Counted from the stretch's first letter, positions 1 to 9,999 are shown. The stretch: DNA of 64,000 bases from Bacillus pumilus (GCF_002744245.1 NZ_NKHG01000118.1:1-64000); one strand, 5' to 3'. The notes: a model not told the origin generated them from the letters alone. A program made the numbers and translations.

Positions 1-132
1 GGCTTTTTTCAAATCGGTCATTTCTTCCCGGAGTGCCTGATAGTGTTTTGCCCTTGTATCCATGGCACTTGTTAGTGCTTTTGCATCAAGTATCTTGCCC
101 AGAAAAAGCCACTCCCTCCATTTATTGATCAT
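1..132 (-). CDS. LXG-domain polymorphic toxin, N-terminus (partial)
   Basis: The reading frame enters from the left edge and holds only the N-terminus. Residues after the tenth codon (GKILDAKALTSAMDTRAKHY) resemble the start of the LXG domain of Bacillus secreted polymorphic toxins such as the YobL/YxiD type, which carry a toxin domain at the C-terminus. That part lies outside the window. The start is odd. The only in-frame ATG (132) has no Shine-Dalgarno and adds ten residues atypical of the family. The family-like start instead falls at a CTG codon (100-102), and a strong GGAGGGAG lies just upstream of it at 112-119. Either CTG is used or the original start codon was mutated. Confidence 0.55.
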   Translation of the reverse strand, partial: MINKWREWLFLGKILDAKALTSAMDTRAKHYQALREEMTDLKKA

Positions 133-251
133 AAAGTCTATTTTACCGTGACCACAACAACATAAAAATAGGTAAATTGACATAAAAATGGAATGAACTC
201 TCTATTCACTTCTTACTAATTAATAAATATATACTAATGATTATTGTATAT

Positions 252-290
252 AAAAAAGCTAGACATTTCTTGTTTGCTCTGTCTAGCCAC
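252..290 (-). terminator. Intrinsic terminator, minus strand
   Basis: A 7-bp perfect stem (GCTAGAC/GTCTAGC, 258-264 with 281-287) is followed on the minus strand by six T residues. It lies second in tandem behind the bglA terminator and separates the beta-glucoside operon from the LXG gene. The rest of 133-386 is AT-rich and shows no gene. Confidence 0.6.
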
Positions 291-332
291 ACTTTCATGA
301 TTATTTATAATCATTGATGTCCTTTATCCATC

Positions 333-372
333 AAAAACCCGAACAAGCGAATACTCACGCTCATTCGGGTTT
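333..372 (-). terminator. Terminator of bglA operon
   Basis: A 9-bp perfect stem AAACCCGAA/TTCGGGTTT (335-343 with 364-372) is followed by a T run on the minus strand, just after the bglA stop. Confidence 0.8.
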
Positions 373-386
373 AAGTAGAGTCTCTA

Positions 387-1835
<1,449 letters not shown>

Positions 1836-3737
1836 CTATTTCACTATTGTCATCATGACGTCTGTTGGCTGACATGTCGAACGTTCCTCTACAATCACAT
1901 CTTCGTACGCTTTTGTATTGGTGATAATGACTGGTGTGATTGTTTTTAACCCTTTTCTTTCAATCGCTTCCTGATCAAAAGTCATTAACAGGTCACCTTT
2001 TTTCACCTTATCGCCTTCTTTGATATTGAGTGTAAATGCTGAGCCATCTAGGGAAACCGTATCAATTCCTACATGAACAAGTAACTCCACACCAAATTCT
2101 GAACGCATCCCAATGGCATGCTTTGTTGGTGCAAGCATGACGACACTGCCGTCAAATGGTGCATATAGTTTATTATCTGTCGGTTCAATGGCAATCCCTT
2201 TCCCCATTGCCCCAGAGCTAAACACGGCATCCGGCACCTCGGATAATGGGAGCACTTTTCCTGCAAGTGGTGCTGTGATCATTTCCTCATTATTATTCAT
2301 CGAAGCATTCGTTTTTTCTTTCTCTTGATCCTTGCCAGGTGCTTCACCGGCTGTCTGTTCCACCGTATCTTCCCCATATCCGAACATTTGAATGAGCACA
2401 ACTGGTAAAATCAGCGCAATTGCCACACCAATTAAAATGCCAATAATAGATGTTGGATAATCAGCACTAATTCCGTTCACAATGGTCAGTGGACCAGGTA
2501 AGCCAGCATACGCAAAGTAATAAGGCGTAAAGAAGCTGGCAGCAATGGCACCAACCGCTCCAGAAATACATCCGAAAATAAATGGCTTTTTAAAACGTAA
2601 GGTGACCCCATAAATCGCTGGCTCTGTAATTCCGAAGAGACCCGTGATTCCCGCCGAGACACCAACTTTCCGTGTTTCCCGATTTCTTGCTTTTAAAATC
2701 ACCCCTAATACTGCGCCGACCTGAGCGATAACAGCGATGGTTTGATATGCCTGGAAGGAGTCACGTCCATACTGTTCGAAGTTGGCAAGCACCATCGGCG
2801 TGATGCCCCAGTGAACACCGAAAATGACAAGCACTTGCCAGAATCCACCGATAAGCGCACCAGCTAAAGCCGGTACATTCTCTGCTAAGAAATTGTATCC
2901 GTTTGCAATTCCATTTGCACCTGCTGTCGATAGAGGACCAATTAATAGAATGGTTAACGGAACCATGACGACCATACAGATAAACGGTACAAATAGCGGT
3001 TTGACAACCTCATGAATTCGTTTGTTTAAAAATCTTTCTACATATGAAAGAATCCATACCAAGAAAAGCGGCGGCAAAACAGATGACGTATAAACGGTTT
3101 CAGATAACGCAATGCCTAAAAAAGAGACGCCTTCACCTGATGCCACACGGCCTGCAATTTCTGTCCAAGCTGGACTGACAAGCGCTGCCGTACATGCTAC
3201 GGCGATATACATGTTTGTCTTAAAATGCTTGGCTGCTGTAATCGCAATAAAGATGGGCAAGAACGTAAACGGTGCCCAAGAAATGAAGCTAAAAACTTCG
3301 TACGTTCCCGTTTTCGAGAAGCTAGGAAATAACAAATTAATTAAGATAAGTGCCCCTTGTAAAATACCAGCCGCGGCCAAAATATATACAAATGGCGCAA
3401 ACACAGCGGACATGGTCGCGATGACTCGATTCAGCACCGTTCCCTTGTTTTCATTTGGCTGATCATCATCAGATGGTTGAAGCTGAACAAAGCTGGAAAA
3501 ATGCTCGTATACCTCACCCACATGCTGACCGATTACGACCTGAAATTGACCACCATTTTCCACCACGGTAATGACACCAGGCATGGCATTGACTGCTTCC
3601 TTGGCCTTTGGATTCGAACGTTTCAGTACCAAACGCAACCGTGTGGCGCATCTTGCAGCACTCACCACATTTTCCTCTCCGCCAACTGCCTCTAAGATGT
3701 CTTCTGCAAGCTTTTGATAATCCCTCACTTTTGACAT
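1836..3737 (-). CDS. bglP: PTS beta-glucoside transporter EIIBCA
   Basis: This 633-residue membrane permease imports and phosphorylates beta-glucosides. Domain order is EIIB (Cys in AARCATRLR near residue 30), a multi-spanning EIIC with FGITEPAIYGVTL, and a C-terminal EIIA whose active-site His lies in LLVHVGIDTV near residue 553. The full three-domain length is normal for BglP-type enzymes. It is first gene of the bglP-bglA unit and divergent from a GntR regulator. The leader is only about 30 nt, so the LicT-type RAT/terminator seen in B. subtilis bglPH cannot be present; control is probably by the GntR protein. The symbol is by family; an aryl-glucoside paralogue is possible. Confidence 0.88.
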   Translation of the reverse strand: MSKVRDYQKLAEDILEAVGGEENVVSAARCATRLRLVLKRSNPKAKEAVNAMPGVITVVENGGQFQVVIGQHVGEVYEHFSSFVQLQPSDDDQPNENKGTVLNRVIATMSAVFAPFVYILAAAGILQGALILINLLFPSFSKTGTYEVFSFISWAPFTFLPIFIAITAAKHFKTNMYIAVACTAALVSPAWTEIAGRVASGEGVSFLGIALSETVYTSSVLPPLFLVWILSYVERFLNKRIHEVVKPLFVPFICMVVMVPLTILLIGPLSTAGANGIANGYNFLAENVPALAGALIGGFWQVLVIFGVHWGITPMVLANFEQYGRDSFQAYQTIAVIAQVGAVLGVILKARNRETRKVGVSAGITGLFGITEPAIYGVTLRFKKPFIFGCISGAVGAIAASFFTPYYFAYAGLPGPLTIVNGISADYPTSIIGILIGVAIALILPVVLIQMFGYGEDTVEQTAGEAPGKDQEKEKTNASMNNNEEMITAPLAGKVLPLSEVPDAVFSSGAMGKGIAIEPTDNKLYAPFDGSVVMLAPTKHAIGMRSEFGVELLVHVGIDTVSLDGSAFTLNIKEGDKVKKGDLLMTFDQEAIERKGLKTITPVIITNTKAYEDVIVEERSTCQPTDVMMTIVK

Positions 3738-3772
3738 ATAAAACCCCCCTTTATTACTACTAGTATACGTCT

Positions 3773-3801
3773 ATTATAATTATACCGGTACAATTTATCA
3801 A
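3773..3801 (-). promoter_or_regulatory. bglP sigma-A promoter
   Basis: On the minus strand TTGATA (3796-3801) and TATAAT (3773-3778) are separated by exactly 17 bp. The predicted transcription start lies about 30 nt before the bglP ATG. Confidence 0.8.
3778..3795. promoter_or_regulatory. Palindromic operator in bglP promoter spacer
   Basis: AATTATACCGGTACAATT is an 18-bp inverted repeat with one mismatched pair, centred on CCGG. It fills the spacer between the -35 and -10 of bglP, and lies upstream of the divergent GntR gene. A related half-site (CGGTAT) lies near 3839, by the GntR promoter. Binding by the adjacent regulator is inferred. Confidence 0.65.
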
Positions 3802-3848
3802 TACATATATAATTTAAATTAGCATATTAAAGGAAAATCGGTATGTGC

Positions 3849-3854
3849 TATAAT
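3849..3854 (+). promoter_or_regulatory. Extended -10 of GntR gene
   Basis: TGCTATAAT gives an extended -10 element (TGnTATAAT) about 40 bp ahead of the GntR start. The -35 region is weak, as is usual for extended -10 promoters. Confidence 0.6.
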
Positions 3855-3892
3855 ACAAAGAAAATAAATCGTGAAAACAAAGAGGAATGGCT

Positions 3893-4603
3893 ATGTTAAA
3901 GTATCAACAAATTGCGAGCGATATTGAAAAATATATTGTCTCCCATGAGCTGCAGCAAGGAGACAAACTCCCCGTACTCGAAACACTCATGACCCAATTT
4001 GCGGTGAGCAAAAGTACAATTATCAAATCATTAGACTTACTCGAAAGAAAAGGAATTGTCTATCAGGTGAGAGGCAGCGGCATCTTTGTCAGAAGACACC
4101 GGCGCAAGGGCTACATCAGCCTTTTATCCAACCAAGGGTTTAAAAGAGATTTAGAGGAATTTCAGCTTACATCAGAAGTTTTAATGTTAGACACCATCAA
4201 ACCACCAGAAGAAGCTGCGCTTAATTTGAACATTAAACCAGAAGAGGATGTCTTCTATCTTAAACGCATACGTTACATCAATGGCCAAACCTTATGTTTA
4301 GAAGAATCCTATTATCGGAAAACGATTATTCCTTATCTCAACACAGAAATTGCCGCCGATTCCGTTTTTAAATTCATCAGTGAAGGCCTTGGCCTCAAAG
4401 TCGGCTTTTCTGACATGTACATGCAAGTAGGTAAACTGAATGATATTGAAGCAAAGCACCTCGGCCTCAAACAAGACGACCCCGCCCTCCGTGTCGAGAC
4501 CGTCTTTCATCTCACAAACGGCCAGCCCTTCGACTTCTCGAAAATCACGTATAACTACATGCAGTCTCAATTTTTTATTCAAGCGAATAATTATTATGGG
4601 TGA
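3893..4603 (+). CDS. GntR-family (HutC/UTRA) sugar regulator
   Basis: The protein has an N-terminal winged-helix GntR domain (about residues 1-70, with the S-K-S-T-I recognition helix pattern) followed by a UTRA effector domain (about 90-235). UTRA members often bind phosphorylated sugars. Its position divergent from bglP-bglA makes it the likely local repressor, answering to a beta-glucoside phosphate. An earlier in-frame ATG at 3887 overlaps the Shine-Dalgarno. The start at 3893 sits 7 nt after GAGG and gives the normal family N-terminus MLKYQQIASDIEKYI. Regulation of its neighbours is inference. Confidence 0.85.
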   Translation: MLKYQQIASDIEKYIVSHELQQGDKLPVLETLMTQFAVSKSTIIKSLDLLERKGIVYQVRGSGIFVRRHRRKGYISLLSNQGFKRDLEEFQLTSEVLMLDTIKPPEEAALNLNIKPEEDVFYLKRIRYINGQTLCLEESYYRKTIIPYLNTEIAADSVFKFISEGLGLKVGFSDMYMQVGKLNDIEAKHLGLKQDDPALRVETVFHLTNGQPFDFSKITYNYMQSQFFIQANNYYG

Positions 4604-4610
4604 TGGATGG

Positions 4611-4644
4611 AAAAAGCCTCCTGAGACAATCAGGAGGCTTTCTT
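4611..4644. terminator. Bidirectional terminator
   Basis: A hairpin of AAAGCCTCCTGA and TCAGGAGGCTTT lies between the convergent GntR gene and the 198-residue gene, with A/T tracts on both sides. Confidence 0.8.
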
Positions 4645-4649
4645 ACAAT

Positions 4650-5246
4650 TTACCTTTCAACCATTAAACATTCCTTCCTTCTTTCTTGAGAAGAAAGCCC
4701 GTCAATCGCCACATCACCATAATAAATGTCTATATGATCTCCTTTGCCAATGAAACCAACTGGAAAGGCATGATGTTCTTGTAGACCCTTTTCAAACTCA
4801 TCGGGATGAATCTCGACTTCAATTTCATGTCCAATGAACGCATATTCAAATGGAAGCGTATGATAAAGATCCACAAGACATCGTATGATCTCCTGTTGAA
4901 GATGAACTACACCGTGAGAAACAACCTCTGCCCACTTTAAACAGATAACGAATCCTACATGATCTGCTTCTTTTTGTATGTTGATCGTCATATCTTTTAG
5001 CTTTGAACTTAAGCCCGACAATTCAAACTCCATATAATAACCTGAAAAGTCATCGTCTTTGATGATACTCTCTTTTACACTGTGTTCAATCCATATATCG
5101 CCGTCAGGGTCCTGACTAAACTTTACTTTTGTAATAGATATATCTTTTTGGGCTAGATAATTAGTCAATTGGCGAAAAGTATTTGGTATATGAATAGCCT
5201 CATAAAAAACGAAGCCGATATTGATGTATCCACCTATAGCTATCAT
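4650..5246 (-). CDS. Imm64-like hypothetical protein
   Basis: This is a soluble, acidic 198-residue protein with no signal peptide or membrane segment. Its opening (GGYINIGFVFYEA) and the middle DLYHTLPFEYAFIGHEIEVE recall, from memory, proteins annotated Imm64 immunity in Bacillus; I cannot confirm this by search. The start has GAGGG 5 nt upstream. It stands alone between convergent terminators, some 4.5 kb from the LXG gene start and separated from it by the bgl operon, so a pairing with that toxin is not shown. If Imm64, it would be an orphan immunity gene. Confidence 0.45.
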   Translation of the reverse strand: MIAIGGYINIGFVFYEAIHIPNTFRQLTNYLAQKDISITKVKFSQDPDGDIWIEHSVKESIIKDDDFSGYYMEFELSGLSSKLKDMTINIQKEADHVGFVICLKWAEVVSHGVVHLQQEIIRCLVDLYHTLPFEYAFIGHEIEVEIHPDEFEKGLQEHHAFPVGFIGKGDHIDIYYGDVAIDGLSSQERRKECLMVER

Positions 5247-5417
5247 GCATCCCTCGCTTTATTTTTTCTTTAATTATACTTTACTCAAACCTTTATTGTG
5301 AGAAAACTCACTCTCTTACATAAACATTTCCGATTTAAAGTATCAAAAAGATTCATTTTACGAATGCATTAATCAAACTTATGATAAACATAATAAGAGT
5401 ATAGGAGGATTCATTAT

Positions 5418-6314
5418 ATGAGAGATATTAGAGTGTATCATGTGGATGCATTTACAACTGAGAAATTTGGAGGAAATGCTGCTGGGGTTGTGTTGGATGG
5501 TGAACTTTTAACGGAAGATGACATGCAGAACATCGCCAAGGAGTTGAATTTACCCGAATCTGTCTTCTTGCTTCCTGCCCATAATGAGGATGCCGATTAT
5601 CGGGTCAAATACTTCACACCGACGGAGGAGGTCAATTTCTGCGGGCATGCGACTGTTGGATTGACTTGGCTTTTAGCGACGGAGCTAGGGCTGGCAAAAG
5701 AGAAAACAGGGGTTGTGTTAGAAACAAAGATTGGCAATGTCCCTGTTGTATGGCACGAAGAAAATGGCAAAGTCGTTGATGTGGAAATGACGCAGGTGAC
5801 CCCGAAAACGCGAGATTTTGTTATCGATTTAGAAGAGCTTAGTGACATGCTTGGTGTCAGCAGTGACCGAATTGATCCATCCTATCCTATCAAATTAGCA
5901 AACACCGGAAATTGGCACCTTCTCGTTCCGATGAAGCACCAGCAGGACATCGATCAAGCGGCACCGAACTTAATGGCTTTAGCTAGAATGAATAAAGAGC
6001 ATGATATCACAACGACTCATCTATATACGTTTCATACCAAAAAAGAATTTGATCTTTATACGAGGGATTTTGCACCTGGGATTGGGATACCCGAAGATCC
6101 GGTGACGGGGGCAGCAAACGGGGCGTTGGCTGGATATCTTTATTTGGAGGGTATCATTTCTAAGCAAGAAACCACTCGTCTGAACATTGCCCAAGGGGAT
6201 GCCATCGGCAGACCTGGCGTGCTTCGTATCACGGTCATTCCGAATAAATCAAAGCCTTTGATCAAAGTGGCAGGCGCAGCGGTTATCACTATTCGCGGCG
6301 TGTTGACTTTATAA
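5418..6314 (+). CDS. PhzF-family isomerase/epimerase-like protein
   Basis: The 298-residue protein has the PhzF fold signatures: an opening VYHVDAFTTEKFGGNAAGVV, the FTPTEEVNFCGHATVG motif near residue 70, and PEDPVTGAANGALAGYL near 230. Family members isomerise small acids; PhzF itself acts in phenazine synthesis, but most Bacillus members have unknown substrates and no other phenazine gene is present here. A GGAGG lies 9 nt before the ATG. It is a single gene that converges on the broken LysR gene. Family confident, substrate unknown. Confidence 0.88.
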   Translation: MRDIRVYHVDAFTTEKFGGNAAGVVLDGELLTEDDMQNIAKELNLPESVFLLPAHNEDADYRVKYFTPTEEVNFCGHATVGLTWLLATELGLAKEKTGVVLETKIGNVPVVWHEENGKVVDVEMTQVTPKTRDFVIDLEELSDMLGVSSDRIDPSYPIKLANTGNWHLLVPMKHQQDIDQAAPNLMALARMNKEHDITTTHLYTFHTKKEFDLYTRDFAPGIGIPEDPVTGAANGALAGYLYLEGIISKQETTRLNIAQGDAIGRPGVLRITVIPNKSKPLIKVAGAAVITIRGVLTL

Positions 6315-6317
6315 ACC

Positions 6318-6356
6318 ATCAGCTTGAATGGGAGACATCCCGTTCAAGCTGATTTT
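6318..6356. terminator. Bidirectional terminator
   Basis: A 15-bp, nearly perfect stem (ATCAGCTTGAATGGG with CCCGTTCAAGCTGAT, 6318-6332 and 6339-6353) lies between the convergent PhzF and LysR genes. Confidence 0.75.
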
Positions 6357-7227
6357 ACTTGAAATGATCTTTGACCGCTTCGATCCATCTTTTGGCCGAT
6401 GGGGATGCTGCTTTGAATGATTTGAACGCCAGGTTGATCTCACGATAGACGCTCGTCTCAAGTGGAATGACTTTCGTATGAGACATCTGCGGCGGCAAAA
6501 TTAATGTCGGAATGATGGTCATTCCGAGCCCTTCTTGAACCATAGAAATGAGCGTATTGTTGTCTCCAATTTCAAACAAAACATGAGGCTTCACGCCTCT
6601 TTCTTTTAATAATTTCTTGATGAGTGTGTCACAACCCGCTTACGGCATGATAAACGATTCATCATGTAACGAGTCAACTTCAATCACTTTCTTCGTATTG
6701 AAGCGATGATCCTCTTGCATGAGCACCACCAATTCATCTTGAAATAACGGAACCGTTTCGAATTCTCTCGATGGCTGCGTTAAAAAACCTACATCAACCG
6801 TGCCAGACGCAATCCATTCCTCAATCTCTTCATAACCGCCTTCATATAACTCTAATTGGATATTGGGGTACCTTTTTGTAAAGTGGTGAATCAGTTGCGG
6901 AAGCATTTTTGAAGAAAAACTAGAGAACGTTCCGATCTTGATACTCCCCACTTCCACCCCTTGAATCAACGCCGCCTCCTGCTCAAGCAATGACGCATGA
7001 TGCATGATTTGCCGAATGTGCGGCATCACCCGCTCACCTGCGTCCGTTAACGACAGCCCGTTTCGATTCCGCCGAAGCAGCACAATCCCGAGTTCCGACT
7101 CAAGCTTCGCAATATTATGACTTACTCCAGACTGCGTCAGTCCAAGTTTATCCCCCGCTTTTGTAAAACTGCCGCACTCGACGACTGTTAGAAATATTTT
7201 GTATTGGAATGTGATCAGTTTGGTCAC
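6355..7227 (-). pseudogene. LysR-family regulator with in-frame stop
   Basis: The frame encodes a full-length LysR regulator (290 codons) interrupted once. Residues 1-195 carry the winged-helix domain (FTKAGDKLGLTQSGVSHNIA) and most of the effector domain. A TAA at 6640-6642 follows SFIMP. The same frame then continues AGCDTLIKKLLKERG, IGDNNTLISMVQEGLG and the usual C-terminus. A single base change (for example AAA to TAA) explains the break; no frameshift is needed. The truncated product would lack the last third of the effector domain. Its target is unknown; the divergent neighbour is the DUF2075 gene. Confidence 0.85.
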
Positions 7228-7368
7228 CTCGTATGTTCATATTATAAATCTAAAAATAACTCAACATGTTTAATTTATTGCGAGATTCAATATTCACCTA
7301 TAACCACTGAGATATTTTGCTAAATTTATGATACGATAATAGCAAAAAAGACTACAGGGGCTAGCTAT

Positions 7369-9018
7369 ATGAGTGAACTTTTTATTGAAAAACGCGATTT
7401 TAAAACAGATCAAATTTTTTCTTTACGAACAACGGTATTCCATAATCAACCCATTGTCTACATCCTATATGATGAAAAGAAAAAACCCTCTGCTTATATT
7501 GGTCAGTCAGTCCAAGCCAGCAGACGTTTGAAAGATCATTTGAAAGACCCAAAAAAGAACAAATTAAATAAAACAATTTTAATTGGACATGAACGCTTTC
7601 ACCAATCCGCCTCTTACAATATTGAGACAAATCTCATAAACTACTTTATTGCAGAAAATCGTTTTCAATTAAAAAATGTTAGTCAGACACGATCAAGGGA
7701 AATGCACCATTATTATCAGAAAGACTTTTACAATGAAGATGTCTTTGAAGAGGTGTGGAAGCAGCTTCAACAAGAAAAAATCGTCACTAACTCAATTGAA
7801 ACATTAAGAAATAGAGACATTTATAAGCTTTCTCCTTATAAGGAATTGTCATCCCAACAAGTAGAAATTAAGAATGAAATTTTGTCTTTTTGTAAAGAGC
7901 ATATCAAACAGTCAGGGCATCATGTTATTTCGATAGAGGGTGATGCAGGAACTGGGAAAAGTGTTTTACTGAGTTCCCTCTTTAATACAATTCAAGATTT
8001 ATCAAATGATATGGAATCTGTCTTAAACAAAAAGAACAATTATTTACTTGTAAATCATGCAGAGATGCTTAAAACATATCAAAACATCGCCAAGAGTCTG
8101 CCAAATCTGAAGAAGAAACAAATCATGAGACCAACCTCGTTTATCAATCAGATGTCAAAGTCAGGTGAAATGGCTGACATCGTCTTAGTTGATGAAGCGC
8201 ACCTTTTATTAACAAAAGATGATAAGTATAATAACTTCCATTATCAAAACCAATTAGAGGAGATTATCAAACGAAGTAAAATGACCATTGTCATTTTTGA
8301 TCCAAAGCAGGTACTCAAAATTAAAAGCTACTGGAATGAAAAATTACTTGAGGAAATTACAAACAGATATCATGCGAAGACTGTGAAACTCACAGAACAG
8401 ATGCGTATGCATGCTGATACTGATACGTTGAAATGGATTGACCAATTTGTCTCAAAGCAATTATTACCTCCACCTAAAGTAAAACAAGATTCATTCGAAC
8501 TTAAAATTGTTGAGGATCCTAATCAATTTAAAACGGCAATTCAAGAAAAGGATGATGAAGTCGGCTTATCCCGCATTGTATCTACATTTGACTTTTTACA
8601 TAAAAAAGATGGAGCTGCCTATATCGTAGATGAAGGCGGTATCAATATGCCATGGAATTTTACAAATGATAAATGGACATGGGCTGAACATGCAGATTCA
8701 ATTAGAGAAGTGGGCTCGATCTACACAGTTCAAGGATTTGATTTAAATTATGTAGGAGTCATACTTGGTCCTTCTATCAGCTATGATGAAGAAAAGGATG
8801 AACTTCTCATAGACACGTCAAATTATAAAGACACAGGTGCATTCACATCAAGAAGTGACATGTCTAAAGAGGAAATCAAACAGGCAAAAGAAAAGATTAT
8901 ACTAAACTCGATAAACGTTCTGATGAAACGAGGCATTCATGGGCTTTATATTTATGCAACAGATGAAAAATTGAGAAGGAAATTACAAGAGATAAAAGAG
9001 GGAGGCAAATATGACTGA
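7369..9018 (+). CDS. GIY-YIG nuclease fused to DUF2075 P-loop ATPase
   Basis: The protein has 549 residues in two parts. An N-terminal GIY-YIG nuclease-like domain (about 25-110) shows VYIL, AYIG, the Arg of RRLKDH and the Glu of ETNLINYF. A DUF2075 helicase-like ATPase follows, with Walker A GDAGTGKS (191-198), Walker B/DEAH at 275-278, an EQMRMH motif near 343 and TVQGFDLNYVGVI near 457. A nuclease tethered to such an ATPase suggests nucleic-acid processing, possibly phage defence. It overlaps the MazG-like gene by 8 bp, implying translational coupling. It is AT-rich relative to the core genes. No signal or membrane segment. Function is inferred from domains. Confidence 0.85.
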   Translation: MSELFIEKRDFKTDQIFSLRTTVFHNQPIVYILYDEKKKPSAYIGQSVQASRRLKDHLKDPKKNKLNKTILIGHERFHQSASYNIETNLINYFIAENRFQLKNVSQTRSREMHHYYQKDFYNEDVFEEVWKQLQQEKIVTNSIETLRNRDIYKLSPYKELSSQQVEIKNEILSFCKEHIKQSGHHVISIEGDAGTGKSVLLSSLFNTIQDLSNDMESVLNKKNNYLLVNHAEMLKTYQNIAKSLPNLKKKQIMRPTSFINQMSKSGEMADIVLVDEAHLLLTKDDKYNNFHYQNQLEEIIKRSKMTIVIFDPKQVLKIKSYWNEKLLEEITNRYHAKTVKLTEQMRMHADTDTLKWIDQFVSKQLLPPPKVKQDSFELKIVEDPNQFKTAIQEKDDEVGLSRIVSTFDFLHKKDGAAYIVDEGGINMPWNFTNDKWTWAEHADSIREVGSIYTVQGFDLNYVGVILGPSISYDEEKDELLIDTSNYKDTGAFTSRSDMSKEEIKQAKEKIILNSINVLMKRGIHGLYIYATDEKLRRKLQEIKEGGKYD

Positions 9019-9316
9019 GATCAAAGATTTAATACATTCGATTAACCAATTTCGAGATGATCGAAACTGGAGACAATATCATAACCCAAAAGACTTGGCC
9101 ATCTCAATTTCGATAGAAGCAGCTGAATTGCTTGAAGACTTCCAATGGAAAAGTAATGAAGAAGCCCTAGAGACAAACAAAGAAAATATCCGAGAAGAAA
9201 TTGCAGATATTCTTATATATTCATTAATGCTTTGCTCAGACCTTGATCTTAATGTGAAAGAAATTGTTGAAGAGAAGATAATAAAAAATGGACAGAAGTA
9301 TCCTGTTGAGAAATGA
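9011..9316 (+). CDS. MazG-like nucleotide pyrophosphohydrolase
   Basis: This is a 101-residue all-alpha NTP pyrophosphatase of the MazG/iMazG superfamily. Metal-binding acidic motifs are visible as EAAELLEDFQW (about 33-43) and EEIADILIYSLMLC (about 62-75), together forming the EExxE/ExxD pattern. Such enzymes hydrolyse (d)NTPs to monophosphate and pyrophosphate. The start overlaps the end of the GIY-YIG/DUF2075 gene and has GGGAGG upstream, so the two are made together. The pairing could deplete or sanitise nucleotides during attack by a phage, which is inference. Confidence 0.88.
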   Translation: MTEIKDLIHSINQFRDDRNWRQYHNPKDLAISISIEAAELLEDFQWKSNEEALETNKENIREEIADILIYSLMLCSDLDLNVKEIVEEKIIKNGQKYPVEK

Positions 9317-9348
9317 AGGAGAGTGCCGTAATACACTCTTCTTCATTT
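9311..9348. terminator. Terminator after MazG-like gene
   Basis: An AATGAAG...CTTCATT outer stem with an inner GAGTG/CACTC stem lies between the convergent MazG-like and yxjI genes. Confidence 0.6.
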
Positions 9349-9375
9349 GAACAGTCTTCTAAGAAGAAAATTTGA

Positions 9376-9882
9376 CTAATTCGTCGGTGTCGACGAAGAA
9401 GATCTAGATGCTGCTTCATCAGCCTTCACACAATCAATTGCGACGACTAATGCAATCATCATAGGCTCCATTTCGTCTTTCAAAATATCAACCTTGTAGC
9501 TGTCACCCCAAGTGAACCATTCTTTTTTCACCTGTCCGATCACTTCGCCGTTCTGCAGCACTTGGAAGTTCATATCCCACCAGTTACCGCGTACCTCGAT
9601 CCCTGCTGCATCAATTGAATATTTTGCTTTAAAGAACGTAAACTCTTTTTTGATGGCCAACACCTCTTCACCACCAACTTCTACTAAAAACTTCGGTAAA
9701 AAGCTAAACATTTTCTTCGTAATCACTGCGATTTCATCTCGTTCTGCATTCAGAATAGTGAACGTCTTCGGCATCTTCATAAAGCTTCCCTCGACCACGT
9801 ACACATCGTTCTCCTGCTGATCCTTTACCGTAAATCTGCCGCTGAGACTAAATACCTTTTGCTTCATATAAAGCTGTTTCAT
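9376..9882 (-). CDS. yxjI: LURP-one-related protein (YxjI family)
   Basis: This is a 168-residue LURP-one/DUF567 protein with a tubby-like beta-barrel fold. It shows the repeated short patterns typical of YxjI: LYMKQKVFSLSGRFTV, ILNAERDEIAVITKK and VRGNWWDMNFQVL. The biochemical role of the family is unknown. The longer TTG start at 9894 overlaps the Shine-Dalgarno. The ATG at 9882 sits 5 nt after GGAGG and is chosen. It lies inside an otherwise accessory stretch. The C-terminal Ser-rich tail is probably disordered. Confidence 0.85.
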   Translation of the reverse strand: MKQLYMKQKVFSLSGRFTVKDQQENDVYVVEGSFMKMPKTFTILNAERDEIAVITKKMFSFLPKFLVEVGGEEVLAIKKEFTFFKAKYSIDAAGIEVRGNWWDMNFQVLQNGEVIGQVKKEWFTWGDSYKVDILKDEMEPMMIALVVAIDCVKADEAASRSSSSTPTN

Positions 9883-9967
9883 ATGTACCTCCAATTAAAT
9901 TCAAAAAATTTATCAGTCTTTTATCTGTTCTTTCTTACATCTGATTATACCAAAAAATAGAATGTAC

Positions 9968-9999
9968 AAAAAAACCACCTCAATGCGGGTGGTTTGTGG
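9968..9999 (-). terminator. Minus-strand terminator
   Basis: Stem AAACCACC/GGGTGGTTT followed by seven T residues on the minus strand. No intact gene lies immediately upstream; it may have belonged to the decayed genes at 10.1-11.8 kb. Confidence 0.55.

Noticed and set aside
2824-3462. Plus-strand frames opposite the PTS permease
   Set aside because: Antisense shadows of the hydrophobic EIIC domain with no ribosome sites.
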